NCBI RefSeq assembly: GCF_001590865.1
Contig: NZ_BBUY01000002.1
Span: 553,713 to 617,712 of the forward strand
Origin: Streptomyces sp. NBRC 110611
GTDB lineage: Bacteria > Actinomycetota > Actinomycetes > Streptomycetales > Streptomycetaceae
DNA length: 64,000 nucleotides
Direction of reading: 5' to 3'
The notes under the pieces: generated by a model
Databases searched by the model: none
What the model was told of the DNA's origin: nothing
The model's input: the letters and a program-made list of their open reading frames with translations, nothing else
In this document: positions 15,758 to 24,339 of the stretch, piece after piece
Numbering within the stretch: position 1 is the first letter of the stretch
Layout: each line of letters begins with the position of its first letter
Made by a program: the position numbers and the translations under genes

Positions 15758-17158
15758 ATGGCGATGATGCGGCTCCGACGCGAGGACCCGCGTGTCGTCG
15801 GGACGTTCCGGCTGCACCGCCGGCTCGGCGCGGGCGGGATGGGCGTGGTCTATCTCGGCTCGGACAAGCGCGGGCAGCGGGTGGCGCTGAAGGTCATCCG
15901 GCCGGATCTGGCCGAGGACCAGGAGTTCCGCTCGCGGTTCGCGCGCGAGGTCTCGGCGGCCCGCCGCATCCGCGGCGGCTGTACGGCGCGGCTGGTGGCC
16001 GCCGATCTGGACGCGGACCGCCCCTGGTTCGCGACGCAGTACGTACCGGGGCCCTCGCTGCACGACAAGGTCAACGACGAGGGGCCGCTGTCCCCGGCGC
16101 AGGTCGCCGCCATCGGCGCCGCGCTGTCCGAGGGGCTGCTGGCCGTCCATGACGCGGGCGTGGTGCACCGCGACCTCAAGCCGTCCAACATCCTGCTGTC
16201 GCCCAAGGGCCCGCGGATCATCGACTTCGGTATCGCCTGGGCGACCGGCGCCAGCACGCTGACGCATGTCGGTACGGCGGTCGGCTCGCCGGGCTTCCTG
16301 GCGCCCGAGCAGGTGCGCGGGGCCGCGGTGACACCGGCGACCGACATCTTCGCGCTGGGCGCCACCCTGGCGTACGCCTGCACCGCGGACTCCCCCTTCG
16401 GTCAGGGCAGTTCGGAGGTGATGCTCTACCGGGTGGTCCACGAGGAGGCACAGCTCGCCGGCGTACCGGACGCGCTCGCCCCGCTGCTCGCCACCTGTCT
16501 GTCCAAGGACCCGGCGGACCGCCCCAGCACCCTGTCGCTGTCGCTGCGGCTCAAGGAGATCGCGGCCCGTGAGGTGCACGGCCTGTCGGACGGGCCGCCG
16601 GAGAACGGGGCCGGAGCCGGGGCGGGTTGGGGCCGCGCGGAGCGCCGTCCCGCGGAGCGGCCGACCGGGCAGCGGGCCGAGGAGTACGCGCGGCAGCGCA
16701 CCGAGCGGCGGACGGCCGGCACGTCCGCGCCGCGTCCGCACCCGTCCCGTCCACCGGCGCCCCGGGGCTCCGGGGCCCGGCCGGCCGGCCCGGCCTCAGG
16801 TGCGGGTGCGGGGAAACGTCCACACCCGCGTACCGATGGGGGGCGACGTGCTCCGCACCCGGCACCGGCGTCACGGCCCACCGGGCGAAACGGTTCACGT
16901 GGCCCGGCGCGGCCGGCAGCGGGCGCCCGGCGGCCCGGCCCCGACCGGCGGCTGCTCCGCCAGCGGGTCATCGTCTTCGTCGTGGTGACGCTGCTGGTGG
17001 CGCTGGGCATCGCGGCGGCACAGGGCTGCCAGGGACCGGCCCGCGGGCGGGCAGTGGAACGACACGTTCCGGTCGCCCCGCTCACTCTCGTCGCTCCGGC
17101 CGCTCCGGCCGCCCCGCTCGATCCGGTCGCTCCGTACGGGGACACGCAGGGGCGTTAG
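15758..17158 (+). CDS. membrane-anchored Ser/Thr protein kinase (PASTA-less)
   Basis: 466 residues. The Hanks-type kinase domain (1-265) is complete: GAGGMGVVY (25-33), ALKVI with Lys45, HRDLKPSN (137-144), DFG (156-158), APEQV and the closing arginine region ADRPS. A disordered Arg/Pro/Gly-rich juxtamembrane region (about 275-400) leads to one helix (RVIVFVVVTLLVALGIAAA). Only about 40 residues lie outside, too short for a sensor domain. It probably phosphorylates cytoplasmic or septal targets after autophosphorylation of the activation loop. Confidence 0.92.
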   Translation: MAMMRLRREDPRVVGTFRLHRRLGAGGMGVVYLGSDKRGQRVALKVIRPDLAEDQEFRSRFAREVSAARRIRGGCTARLVAADLDADRPWFATQYVPGPSLHDKVNDEGPLSPAQVAAIGAALSEGLLAVHDAGVVHRDLKPSNILLSPKGPRIIDFGIAWATGASTLTHVGTAVGSPGFLAPEQVRGAAVTPATDIFALGATLAYACTADSPFGQGSSEVMLYRVVHEEAQLAGVPDALAPLLATCLSKDPADRPSTLSLSLRLKEIAAREVHGLSDGPPENGAGAGAGWGRAERRPAERPTGQRAEEYARQRTERRTAGTSAPRPHPSRPPAPRGSGARPAGPASGAGAGKRPHPRTDGGRRAPHPAPASRPTGRNGSRGPARPAAGARRPGPDRRLLRQRVIVFVVVTLLVALGIAAAQGCQGPARGRAVERHVPVAPLTLVAPAAPAAPLDPVAPYGDTQGR

Positions 17159-17193
17159 GTACGGGCGTCAGGTCACGGCGTGCCCGCCGGCCA

Positions 17194-18006
17194 TCACCGC
17201 GTGCCCGTCGTCGCCGCGTAGAAGGCCACCGCGGCGGCGGCACCCACATTGAGGGAGTCGACGCCGTGGGCCATGGGAATGCGGATCCATTCGTCGGCGG
17301 CACGGAGGGCGCCGGTGGTGAGGCCGCCGCCCTCGGCGCCCAGCATGAGCGCGACACGTTCCAGCGTGTGCGGGGCGGCCTCGTCGACGGGGGTGGCCTG
17401 TTCCGCCGGGGTGAGCGCGAGCAGCTTGAAGCCGGCCTCCCGTACGGCGGCCAGGTCGCGGGGCCAGCTCTCCAGGCGGGCGTACGGCACGGAGAACACC
17501 GCACCCATGGAGACCTTCACCGAGCGTCGGTAGAGCGGATCGGCGCAGTCCGGGGAGAGCAGGACCGCGTCCATGCCGAGGGCGGCGGCGCTGCGGAAGA
17601 TCGCGCCGATGTTGGTGTGGTCGTTGACGGCCTCCATGACGACGACACGGCGGGCGTCGGCGAGGAGTTCGGTGGCCGCCGGCAGCGGTTTGCGCTGCAT
17701 GGAGGCGAGCGCGCCGCGGTGTACGTGATAGCCCGTCACCCGCTCGGCGAGGGCCGGGCTGACGGCGTAGACCGGCGCCGGGACCTCGTCGATGACGTCG
17801 CGCATGACGTCGACCCACTTGGCAGAGAGGAGCATGGAGCGCATCTCGTAACCGGCGTGGCGGGCGCGCCGGATGACCTTCTCGCCCTCGGCGATGAAGA
17901 GTCCTTCGGCGGGCTCGCGCCGGCGGCGCAGTTCGACGTCGGTGAGACCGGTGTAGTCGGCCAGCCGGGGGTCGTCCGGGTCGTCGATGGTGATGATGTC
18001 TGCCAC
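17194..18006 (-). CDS. TrmH/SpoU family RNA 2'-O-methyltransferase
   Basis: About 270 residues. The N-terminal substrate-binding part is EGLFIAEGEKVIRRA. The SPOUT knot motifs are VMEAVNDHTNIGAIFRSAAA (motif 1, Asn-Arg), LMLGAEGGGL (motif 2) and IPMAHGVDSLNVGAAAAV (motif 3). It methylates a ribose in rRNA or tRNA using S-adenosylmethionine. GTG at 18006 (MADIITIDD) is used; an ATG at 18042 would add 12 residues, and neither has a good ribosome site. Last gene of the cobalamin-side minus-strand series, but functionally unrelated. Confidence 0.88.
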   Translation of the reverse strand: MADIITIDDPDDPRLADYTGLTDVELRRRREPAEGLFIAEGEKVIRRARHAGYEMRSMLLSAKWVDVMRDVIDEVPAPVYAVSPALAERVTGYHVHRGALASMQRKPLPAATELLADARRVVVMEAVNDHTNIGAIFRSAAALGMDAVLLSPDCADPLYRRSVKVSMGAVFSVPYARLESWPRDLAAVREAGFKLLALTPAEQATPVDEAAPHTLERVALMLGAEGGGLTTGALRAADEWIRIPMAHGVDSLNVGAAAAVAFYAATTGTR

Positions 18007-18055
18007 GGGGAGATCGTGCCTTGTCGGTGTCGGGGTTCCCATGCCGCGTACGGGA

Positions 18056-18100
18056 CCGGTTACCTGGTGGGCGGTTGCCTGGGGATCGGTTACCTGGGGG
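18056..18100. repeat. 15-bp tandem repeat across the cobA stop
   Basis: Three units of 15 bp (core CGGTTACCTGG, middle unit CGGTTGCCTGG) span the stop codon of the siroheme synthase gene at 18090. Slippage here could change the C-terminus. Confidence 0.75.
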
Positions 18101-19331
18101 TGGGAGCGGTGGAGAGGCCGACCACGTCGCCGATGACGATGACCGCCGGCGGGCGGACGCCTTCGTTCCGTACGGTCTCGCCGAGGGTCGCGAGGGTGGC
18201 GTCGACCCGGCGCTGGGTGGCGGTGGTGCCCTCCTGGATGACCGCGGCCGGGGTGTCGGCGGGGCGGCCGTGCGCGATGAGCTCGGCGGCGATCGCGCCG
18301 CTGTTCTCCACGCCCATGAGGACGACGAGGGTGCCGCGGAGCCTGGCCAGCGCCGGCCAGTCGACCAGGGAGCGGTCGTCGTCGGGGGCGACATGGCCGC
18401 TGATGACGGTGAATTCGTGGGCGACGCCGCGGTGGGTGACGGGGATGCCCGCGGCGGCGGGAACGCTGATGGTGCTGGAGATGCCGGGGACGACCGTGCA
18501 GGGGATGCCGGCCTCGGCGAGCGCCTGGGCCTCCTCCATGCCGCGGCCGAAGACGAACGGGTCGCCGCCCTTGAGGCGGACCACCGCCTTGCCGGCCCTG
18601 GCGTGTTCGATGAGGGCGTTGTTGATCGCCTCCTGGGCCATGAAGCGCCCGTAGGGGATCTTGGCGGCGTCGATGACCTCGACGTGCGGCGGGAGTTCGG
18701 CGAGCAGGTCGCGGGGGCCCAGCCGGTCGGCGATGACGACATCCGCCTCGGCGAGCAGGCGCCGTCCCCGGACGGTGATCAGGTCGGGGTCGCCCGGGCC
18801 GCCGCCGACCAGCGCGACGGCGCCCGCGGTGCGCGAACGCCGGTGGTGCGGGGCGGCGATGCTGCCGTCCCGGAGGCCCTCGACGATGGCGTCGCGGACG
18901 GCGGCGGAGCGGCGCGGGTCCCGGCCGGTCAGCACGGCGACGGTGACGCCCTCGCTGCGGCCGGTGGCCGGGGTCCAGGCGGTGGCCGCCTCGGCGTCGT
19001 CGGCGCGTACGCACCACACCCGGCGGTCCTCGGCCTCCTGGGAGGCGGCGGCGTTGGCCGCGGCGTCATCGGTGGAGATCAGCGCGTACCAGGCGTCGGC
19101 GAGGTCACCGTCCCGGTAGCGGCGGCGCTCCCAGCGGATCTCGCCGGCGTCGGCCATCGCCTCGACGGACGGGGTGGCGGACGGCGAGATCAGCAGGACG
19201 TCGGCGCCGGCGGCGACGAGCGAGGGGAGCCGGCGCTGGGCGACCTGCCCGGCACCCAGGACGACCACCCGGCGGCCGGACAGCCGCAGTCCGACGGGGT
19301 AGGCGGGGTGTTCGGCGACGTGATCGGCCAT
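18090..19331 (-). CDS. cobA: precorrin-2 dehydrogenase / uroporphyrinogen-III C-methyltransferase fusion
   Basis: 413 residues, CysG-like. The N-terminal part (1-150) is a Rossmann precorrin-2 dehydrogenase (YPVGLRLSGRRVVVLGAGQVAQRRL). The C-terminal part (about 165-410) is SUMT with ALVGGGPGDPDLITVRG, LKGGDPFVFGRG and PVTHRGVAHEFTVISGH. It makes precorrin-2 and sirohydrochlorin for cobalamin and siroheme. AAGGAG lies ten bases before the ATG. It follows the BluB-CobT gene, consistent with a cobalamin operon. The symbol could equally be cysG. Confidence 0.93.
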   Translation of the reverse strand: MADHVAEHPAYPVGLRLSGRRVVVLGAGQVAQRRLPSLVAAGADVLLISPSATPSVEAMADAGEIRWERRRYRDGDLADAWYALISTDDAAANAAASQEAEDRRVWCVRADDAEAATAWTPATGRSEGVTVAVLTGRDPRRSAAVRDAIVEGLRDGSIAAPHHRRSRTAGAVALVGGGPGDPDLITVRGRRLLAEADVVIADRLGPRDLLAELPPHVEVIDAAKIPYGRFMAQEAINNALIEHARAGKAVVRLKGGDPFVFGRGMEEAQALAEAGIPCTVVPGISSTISVPAAAGIPVTHRGVAHEFTVISGHVAPDDDRSLVDWPALARLRGTLVVLMGVENSGAIAAELIAHGRPADTPAAVIQEGTTATQRRVDATLATLGETVRNEGVRPPAVIVIGDVVGLSTAPTPR

Positions 19332-19504
19332 GGCGGTACGGCTCCTTGTGCGGATGGGGCGAGGGCGGGGGTGCGATGCGACGACCGGCTCAGTCCGCTG
19401 CGGCTCCGGAGCGGCTGATGAGAGCTGATGAGGGGGTACGAACCGTGGGGCGGTACGGCCTCGGCCCACAGCCTATGGGGCTGCGGGCCGGGGATCATAC
19501 GGGG

Positions 19505-19545
19505 CGGCCCCCCAAAGCTCGAAGGAGCAGGGGGGACCCCCATCG
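19505..19545 (+). repeat. dispersed GC hairpin element, copy A
   Basis: The 28-bp core (19515-19542, beginning AAGCTCGAAGGAGC) is identical to copy B in the opposite orientation 4.5 kb away. GCTC GAAG GAGC flanked by runs of C and G forms a hairpin. It lies between the BluB-CobT stop and the cobA start. Confidence 0.8.
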
Positions 19546-19552
19546 CCACCGG

Positions 19553-22500
19553 TCAGCCCTTCTCCGTGACTCCGGCGGAGTCGAAGGTGGCGACCTCGTG
19601 CATGGCGCGGGCGGCGCTCTGCACCACGGGCAGGGCGAGCAGCGCGCCGGTGCCCTCGCCGAGGCGCAGATCGAGGTCGACCAGCGGGCGCAGGCCGAGC
19701 TTGTTGAGGGCCGCGACATGGCCGGGCTCGGCGCTGCGGTGACCGGCGATACAGGCGGCCAGCGCCTCGGGGGCGATGGCCCGGGCCACCAGGGCGGCGG
19801 CGCCGGCGCTGACCCCGTCCAGGATCACCGGCGTACGCAGCGAGGCGCCGCCGAGGATCAGACCGGCCATGGCCGCGTGCTCCAGGCCGCCGACCGCGGC
19901 GAGCACGCCGATCGGGTCGGCCGGGTCGGGCTGGTGGAGCTCCAGGGCGCGGCGGACCACCTCGACCTTGCGGGCGTGGGTCTCATCGTTGATACCGGTG
20001 CCCCGGCCGGTCACCTCGACCGGGTCGGCGCCGGTGTAGACGGCGATCAGCGCCGCGGAGGTGGTGGTGTTGGCGATGCCCATCTCGCCCGTGAGCAGCG
20101 CCTTGTTGCCGGCCGCCACGAGGTCGCGGGCGGTCTCGATGCCCACCTCGATCGCCGCCCGCACCTCGTCCTCGGTCATCGCCGGGCCGGTGGTGAAGTC
20201 GGCGGTGCCGGCGCGGACCTTGCGGGGCAGCAGCCCCGGGGTGGCGGGGAGTTCTCCGGCCACGCCGACGTCCACCACACAGACCTCGGCGCCGACCTGG
20301 TTGGCGAAGGCGTTGCAGACCGCGCCGCCGCCCAGGAAGTTGGCGACCATCTGGCCGGTGACCTCCTGGGACCAGGGGGTCACGCCCTGGGCGTGCACAC
20401 CGTGGTCACCGGCGAAGATCGCGACCGCGGCGGGCTCCGGGATCGGCGGCGGGCACTTGCGGGACAGTCCGCACAGCTGCGCGGAGATGATCTCCAGCAT
20501 GCCCAGCGCCCCGGCGGGCTTGGTCATCCGCTTCTGCCGCTCCCAGGCCTCGCCGAGCGCCTTGGCGTCCAGCGGGCGGATGCCCTGCAGGGTCTCCTGG
20601 AGGAGGTCGTGCGGGCTCTCCCCGGGCAGTGCGCGGCGGCCGTACGTCTCCTCGTGGACGACCCAGGACAGCGGCCGGCGCCTGGACCAGCCGGCCTGCA
20701 GCAGCTCCGGCTCGTCCGGGAACTCGTCGACATAGCCGATGCACAGGTACGCGACGACTTCGAGATGCTCGGGCAGGCCCAGCTCGCGGACCATCTCCCG
20801 CTCGTCGAAGAAGCTGACCCAGCCGACGCCCAGGCCCTCGGCACGGGCCGCGAGCCAGAGGTTCTCGACGGCGAGCGCGGAGGAGTACGGGGCCATCTGC
20901 GGCTGGGTGTGCCGTCCGAGGGTGTGCCGGCCGCCACGGGTGGCGTCGGCGGTGACGACGATGTTGACCGGGGTTTCGAGGATCGCCTCGATCTTCAGCT
21001 CACGGAACTGCTTGGCCCGCGCCTTGGGCAGCGACTTGGCGTACGCGTCGCGCTGCTGCATGGCGAGCTGGTGCATCTTCTCGCGGGTCTCGGCCGACCG
21101 GATCACGACGAAGTCCCAGGGCTGGGAGTGCCCGACGCTGGGGGCGGTGTGGGCCGCCTCCAGGACGCGCAGCAGCACGTCGTGGGGGATCGGGTCGCCG
21201 CGGAAGCCGTTGCGGATGTCGCGGCGCTCGCGCATCACGCGGTGGACGGCGGCGCGCTCGGAGTCGTCGTACCCGGTGGCCGGGGAGGCGACCGGGAGGC
21301 CTGCCGCGTCGGCGGCCTCGGCCTCCTCCGTGGGCCGCGGTCCGTCCGTGCCCCGCGGCGGCTCCTCGGCCTGCGGCTCGTCCTCCTCATGCCCCTCGCC
21401 GAGCTGGACGAGTGCGGCGGCGTCCTGCTGCTGGGGGGCCTCGTCGGCCTGCTGGGCAGTCTCGCCGGACTGCTGGGCGGCCTTGTCGGCGGAGTCCGCC
21501 GACGGGGCGGCCGGCTCCTTGGCGGGCTCGGCGACGGGCCGGTCGCCGGCCGCCTGGGCCGGGATGTGGATGGCGACGGTCTGTGCTTCGGCGGGCTGCT
21601 CGGCGGCGGCTTGGGCCGGGCCGGGACCGGCGTCCGGCGCCGGTTCGGGCGTGGTGGCGGCCGACGCCGGATCCGGCGTGGCGGCGTGCGGCTCCGGCTC
21701 GGCGGGCGTGTGGTCCGCGGCGGGCGGGACGGGCGCGGGGGTGGGCGTGGGCGTGGTGTCCGGGTTCGCTGCGGCGGCGGGGGTGTCCGGCGTGGCAGGG
21801 GTGTCCGCCGGGGCGGGGGTGTCCACTGTGGCGGGGGCATCCCCTGACGTGGGGGTGTCCCCTGACGCCTGCGTGTCCCCTGACGCCTGCGTGTCCGCTG
21901 ACGCCTGGGTGTCCGCTGCGGCGCCGGTATCCCCTGGCGCGGGGGTGTTGTCGCCGGCCTCGGCGGGCTGTTCCCCGTGCGCGGGAGGTTCCCCCGGCTC
22001 TGCGGCCTCCCCCGTCTCCGCTGCGGCGTCGGGCCGCGGCTGCTCGGCGGACGGCTGCTGTGCCGCGGACGGCTCTATGACGGCCTGCTCCTGGGGCCCG
22101 CCGCTCTCGGCCGGGGGCATGGCGACCGGGCCCTGCGGGGCGGGCACGGGTGCCAGGGCGGCGGCCTCGGTCTCCGGCCGCTCATCGTCGTCGGGGGCGG
22201 CGGACGCGGCTGGTTCGACGGGTTGCGGCCCCTCTGCGGCCGACTGCTCTGCGGCGGGCGGCTCGACGGTCTCGGCCGGGGCAGCCGGGGCAGCCGGGGC
22301 GGACTGCGGCTGCGGCTGACGTTGCGGCTGGTCGGCGGCCGACGGGTCCTGCGGCGCCGGGGCCGCGTCGGCGGCTTCCGGGACGGTGGCCGTGGCGGGC
22401 TGCTCGGCCGGTACGGGCTGCTCGGCCGGGGCGGCCTCTGTTGCCGGAGCCGCAGGCTGCTGCTGCCGGGGCTCCTCGGCGACGGGCGCATCCGGCTGAG

Positions 22501-24103
22501 CGGCTTCGGGGACCTCGGCGACGGGGGCGTCCGGCGACGGGGCGTCCACAGCGGGCTCCGCCTCGGCGGCCTCGACCGCGTCCGCTTCCGAGGCGGCTTC
22601 GGGGGCCGGGGCGGCCACGGGCTCCGTCGCGGGTGCCTCGGCAGCGACCGCTTCGGCGCGGGGCGCCTCCGCGTCAACCGGCGCGTCCGGGGCGTCCTCG
22701 GGCCCAGCGACGGCCGCCGCGGCACCCGTGGCGGTACCGGCGGCGTCCCCGTCCCCGGCCTCCGCGACGGCCTCCGCCGCGTCCTGATCCTGCGCCACGG
22801 GAGCGTCCTGACTCTGCGCCACGGGCTCCTGCTCAGGCGCCACGGGCTCGGCGCCATCCTGCGCATCCGCCTCGGCGGGCTCGGTGTCGGGCTCGCCCGG
22901 CACCTCCGTCTCCGCCACCGATCCCGGAGCCGATCCCGGTTCCGGAGCCGGAACCGATTCCGGAGCCGCTTCCGGTGCCTCCTGGGCCGGGGGCGCACCC
23001 CACGTCGGCTGCTGCGACGGGATCTCACCGAGCTGCGGGCCCGGCAACGGACCCTGGCCCGCGGCCCCGTAGGCCTGCTCGGCGGACAACTGCCCGCCGT
23101 AGGCCTGCTCCCCGTACGTCGCGAAGGCCTGCGCGACCACCGCGGGGTCACCGGCAGGCTGCTCGGCAGGGGGCTGCGCACCCGCCACCGGCTGTCCAGG
23201 CGTCGTGTCAGGCGTCATGTGCGGTCCGGACACCGCGGGCTGTCCCGGCGTCACGGGCTGTCCCGGCGTCACGGCTTCCGGGCCCTGGGCGCCTTCGGCC
23301 GGAGCACCGGCCGCGGCCCCCACCGGGACGTCGACCGGAACGTCGACCGGGACATCGGCCGGAACGTCGAAGTATTCGGGGTTGCCGGTCGGCGGGCCGA
23401 CGGGCCGCGAGGGGGTCTGCGTCGGGGCGACGGGGGTCCCCCCGCGCCGTTCGGGCGTCGGGGAGGGACCGCGGTCGGCGAGCGAACGGACGACGCCGCC
23501 GGTCGCGTCGGGTACCGGCGGGCCGAGGTGCAGCGGACGGCGAGCGGGGGACGGCGCGGCGGCCCGGGCGCGCTCGGGCGGCTGCGGTGCCGCGGGCTGG
23601 GGGATGCGTACCGCGCTGAGGTCGACGGAACCGGAGTCCCGGCCGCCGCTCTCGTGGTCACCGGCGTGTGCGGGCATCGGCTCGAAGCCGGCGGCCGGGG
23701 CCGGGGCCTCGAACTGCGCACCGGGCCGGGGCTGCTGGGCCGGGCCCTGGTGGGCCTCCTGCGCCGGGGGCAGCGGCTGCGGCGGCGCGGGCTGCTCGCT
23801 CCAGGCACCCTGGGCGCCCGGCATCAACAGCAGATCGTCGTCCTCGACGATGCCGTCGGCCGGTTCGACCTGATGGGCCTGTTCCGCCTGGTGGGCCTGG
23901 TCGACCCCGTGAGCCTGGTCGACGTAAAGGTATTCGCCCGGAGGAGGCACCATGCCCGGCGGTTCCGTCGGTCCGGCGTCGGCGGCGGTGGGGGTCCCCC
24001 CTGCTCCTTCGAGCTTGGGGGAGGCGGCCTGCTGAGGCTGCCCGGGATGTCCGCCTGCGTTCTCCGGCTGTCCCTCGCCCGGGACCCGGCCGGTGTCGGT
24101 CAT
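19553..24103 (-). CDS. cobT: disordered tail - BluB - CobT fusion protein
   Basis: 1516 residues. Residues 1 to about 940 are Pro/Ala/Glu/Gln-rich with hexapeptide repeats (DTQASG, DTPATP) and no predicted fold. About 950-1150 is BluB, the FMN-dependent cannibal that makes 5,6-dimethylbenzimidazole (RRDIRNGFRGDPIP, HTAPSVGHSQPWDFVVI). About 1163-1516 is CobT, nicotinate-nucleotide:dimethylbenzimidazole phosphoribosyltransferase (AIFAGDHGVHAQGV, GEMGIANTT, LGGASLRTPVILDG, catalytic Glu in RLGEGTGALLALP). Two successive steps of lower-ligand formation are thus on one chain. The start has GAGGGG and overlaps a small upstream frame by ATGA. Confidence 0.92.
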   Translation of the reverse strand: MTDTGRVPGEGQPENAGGHPGQPQQAASPKLEGAGGTPTAADAGPTEPPGMVPPPGEYLYVDQAHGVDQAHQAEQAHQVEPADGIVEDDDLLLMPGAQGAWSEQPAPPQPLPPAQEAHQGPAQQPRPGAQFEAPAPAAGFEPMPAHAGDHESGGRDSGSVDLSAVRIPQPAAPQPPERARAAAPSPARRPLHLGPPVPDATGGVVRSLADRGPSPTPERRGGTPVAPTQTPSRPVGPPTGNPEYFDVPADVPVDVPVDVPVGAAAGAPAEGAQGPEAVTPGQPVTPGQPAVSGPHMTPDTTPGQPVAGAQPPAEQPAGDPAVVAQAFATYGEQAYGGQLSAEQAYGAAGQGPLPGPQLGEIPSQQPTWGAPPAQEAPEAAPESVPAPEPGSAPGSVAETEVPGEPDTEPAEADAQDGAEPVAPEQEPVAQSQDAPVAQDQDAAEAVAEAGDGDAAGTATGAAAAVAGPEDAPDAPVDAEAPRAEAVAAEAPATEPVAAPAPEAASEADAVEAAEAEPAVDAPSPDAPVAEVPEAAQPDAPVAEEPRQQQPAAPATEAAPAEQPVPAEQPATATVPEAADAAPAPQDPSAADQPQRQPQPQSAPAAPAAPAETVEPPAAEQSAAEGPQPVEPAASAAPDDDERPETEAAALAPVPAPQGPVAMPPAESGGPQEQAVIEPSAAQQPSAEQPRPDAAAETGEAAEPGEPPAHGEQPAEAGDNTPAPGDTGAAADTQASADTQASGDTQASGDTPTSGDAPATVDTPAPADTPATPDTPAAAANPDTTPTPTPAPVPPAADHTPAEPEPHAATPDPASAATTPEPAPDAGPGPAQAAAEQPAEAQTVAIHIPAQAAGDRPVAEPAKEPAAPSADSADKAAQQSGETAQQADEAPQQQDAAALVQLGEGHEEDEPQAEEPPRGTDGPRPTEEAEAADAAGLPVASPATGYDDSERAAVHRVMRERRDIRNGFRGDPIPHDVLLRVLEAAHTAPSVGHSQPWDFVVIRSAETREKMHQLAMQQRDAYAKSLPKARAKQFRELKIEAILETPVNIVVTADATRGGRHTLGRHTQPQMAPYSSALAVENLWLAARAEGLGVGWVSFFDEREMVRELGLPEHLEVVAYLCIGYVDEFPDEPELLQAGWSRRRPLSWVVHEETYGRRALPGESPHDLLQETLQGIRPLDAKALGEAWERQKRMTKPAGALGMLEIISAQLCGLSRKCPPPIPEPAAVAIFAGDHGVHAQGVTPWSQEVTGQMVANFLGGGAVCNAFANQVGAEVCVVDVGVAGELPATPGLLPRKVRAGTADFTTGPAMTEDEVRAAIEVGIETARDLVAAGNKALLTGEMGIANTTTSAALIAVYTGADPVEVTGRGTGINDETHARKVEVVRRALELHQPDPADPIGVLAAVGGLEHAAMAGLILGGASLRTPVILDGVSAGAAALVARAIAPEALAACIAGHRSAEPGHVAALNKLGLRPLVDLDLRLGEGTGALLALPVVQSAARAMHEVATFDSAGVTEKG
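23985..24026 (-). repeat. dispersed GC hairpin element, copy B, inside coding sequence
   Basis: The same 28-bp core as copy A (23989-24016, opposite orientation) is read in frame by the BluB-CobT gene as SPKLEGAGGTP (residues about 28-38). The insertion is tolerated because it falls in the disordered tail. Confidence 0.8.
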
Positions 24104-24234
24104 GCGTACCCCTCGCCCATCGGTAGTGCTCCTTCCAACCGCTCGTGCGACACGCGCGACCGGGGCGCGCCGACGCCCCGATAGCTAGAACGAGCGAGCA
24201 CGCCTCGCGGCACGTCCGCTCTCCAGAGCTTCAT
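24100..24234 (-). CDS. possible 44-residue leader ORF before BluB-CobT
   Basis: The frame reads MKLWRADVPRGVLARSSYRG, continues, and ends LPMGEGYA. Its TGA overlaps the BluB-CobT ATG (ATGA). A strong GGAAGGAG lies inside it, eight bases before an internal ATG that would give only MGEGYA. It may serve to load ribosomes or attenuate the downstream gene. It could also be chance; the composition is ordinary for this DNA. Confidence 0.3.
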   Translation of the reverse strand: MKLWRADVPRGVLARSSYRGVGAPRSRVSHERLEGALPMGEGYA

Positions 24235-24301
24235 ACTCGTCCAAAACCAGGGCATTTTCCGGATATTGGCGTACGAAGCCGAATGCGGAACGGCGGCGCA
24301 A
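24185..24301 (-). CDS. possible 38-residue small protein, TTG start
   Basis: A frame beginning with TTG directly after an in-frame TAG GCT GGC GGA TCG encodes RRRSAFGFVRQYPENALVLD and then EYEALESGRAARRARSF. The second half looks like a real amphipathic, charged helix rather than frame-shadow sequence. It overlaps the 44-codon frame in another register. No good ribosome site. Confidence 0.3.
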   Translation of the reverse strand: MRRRSAFGFVRQYPENALVLDEYEALESGRAARRARSF

Positions 24302-24339
24302 CGATCCGCCAGCCTACCTCGCGCGTGCGGCAGGGCAGG

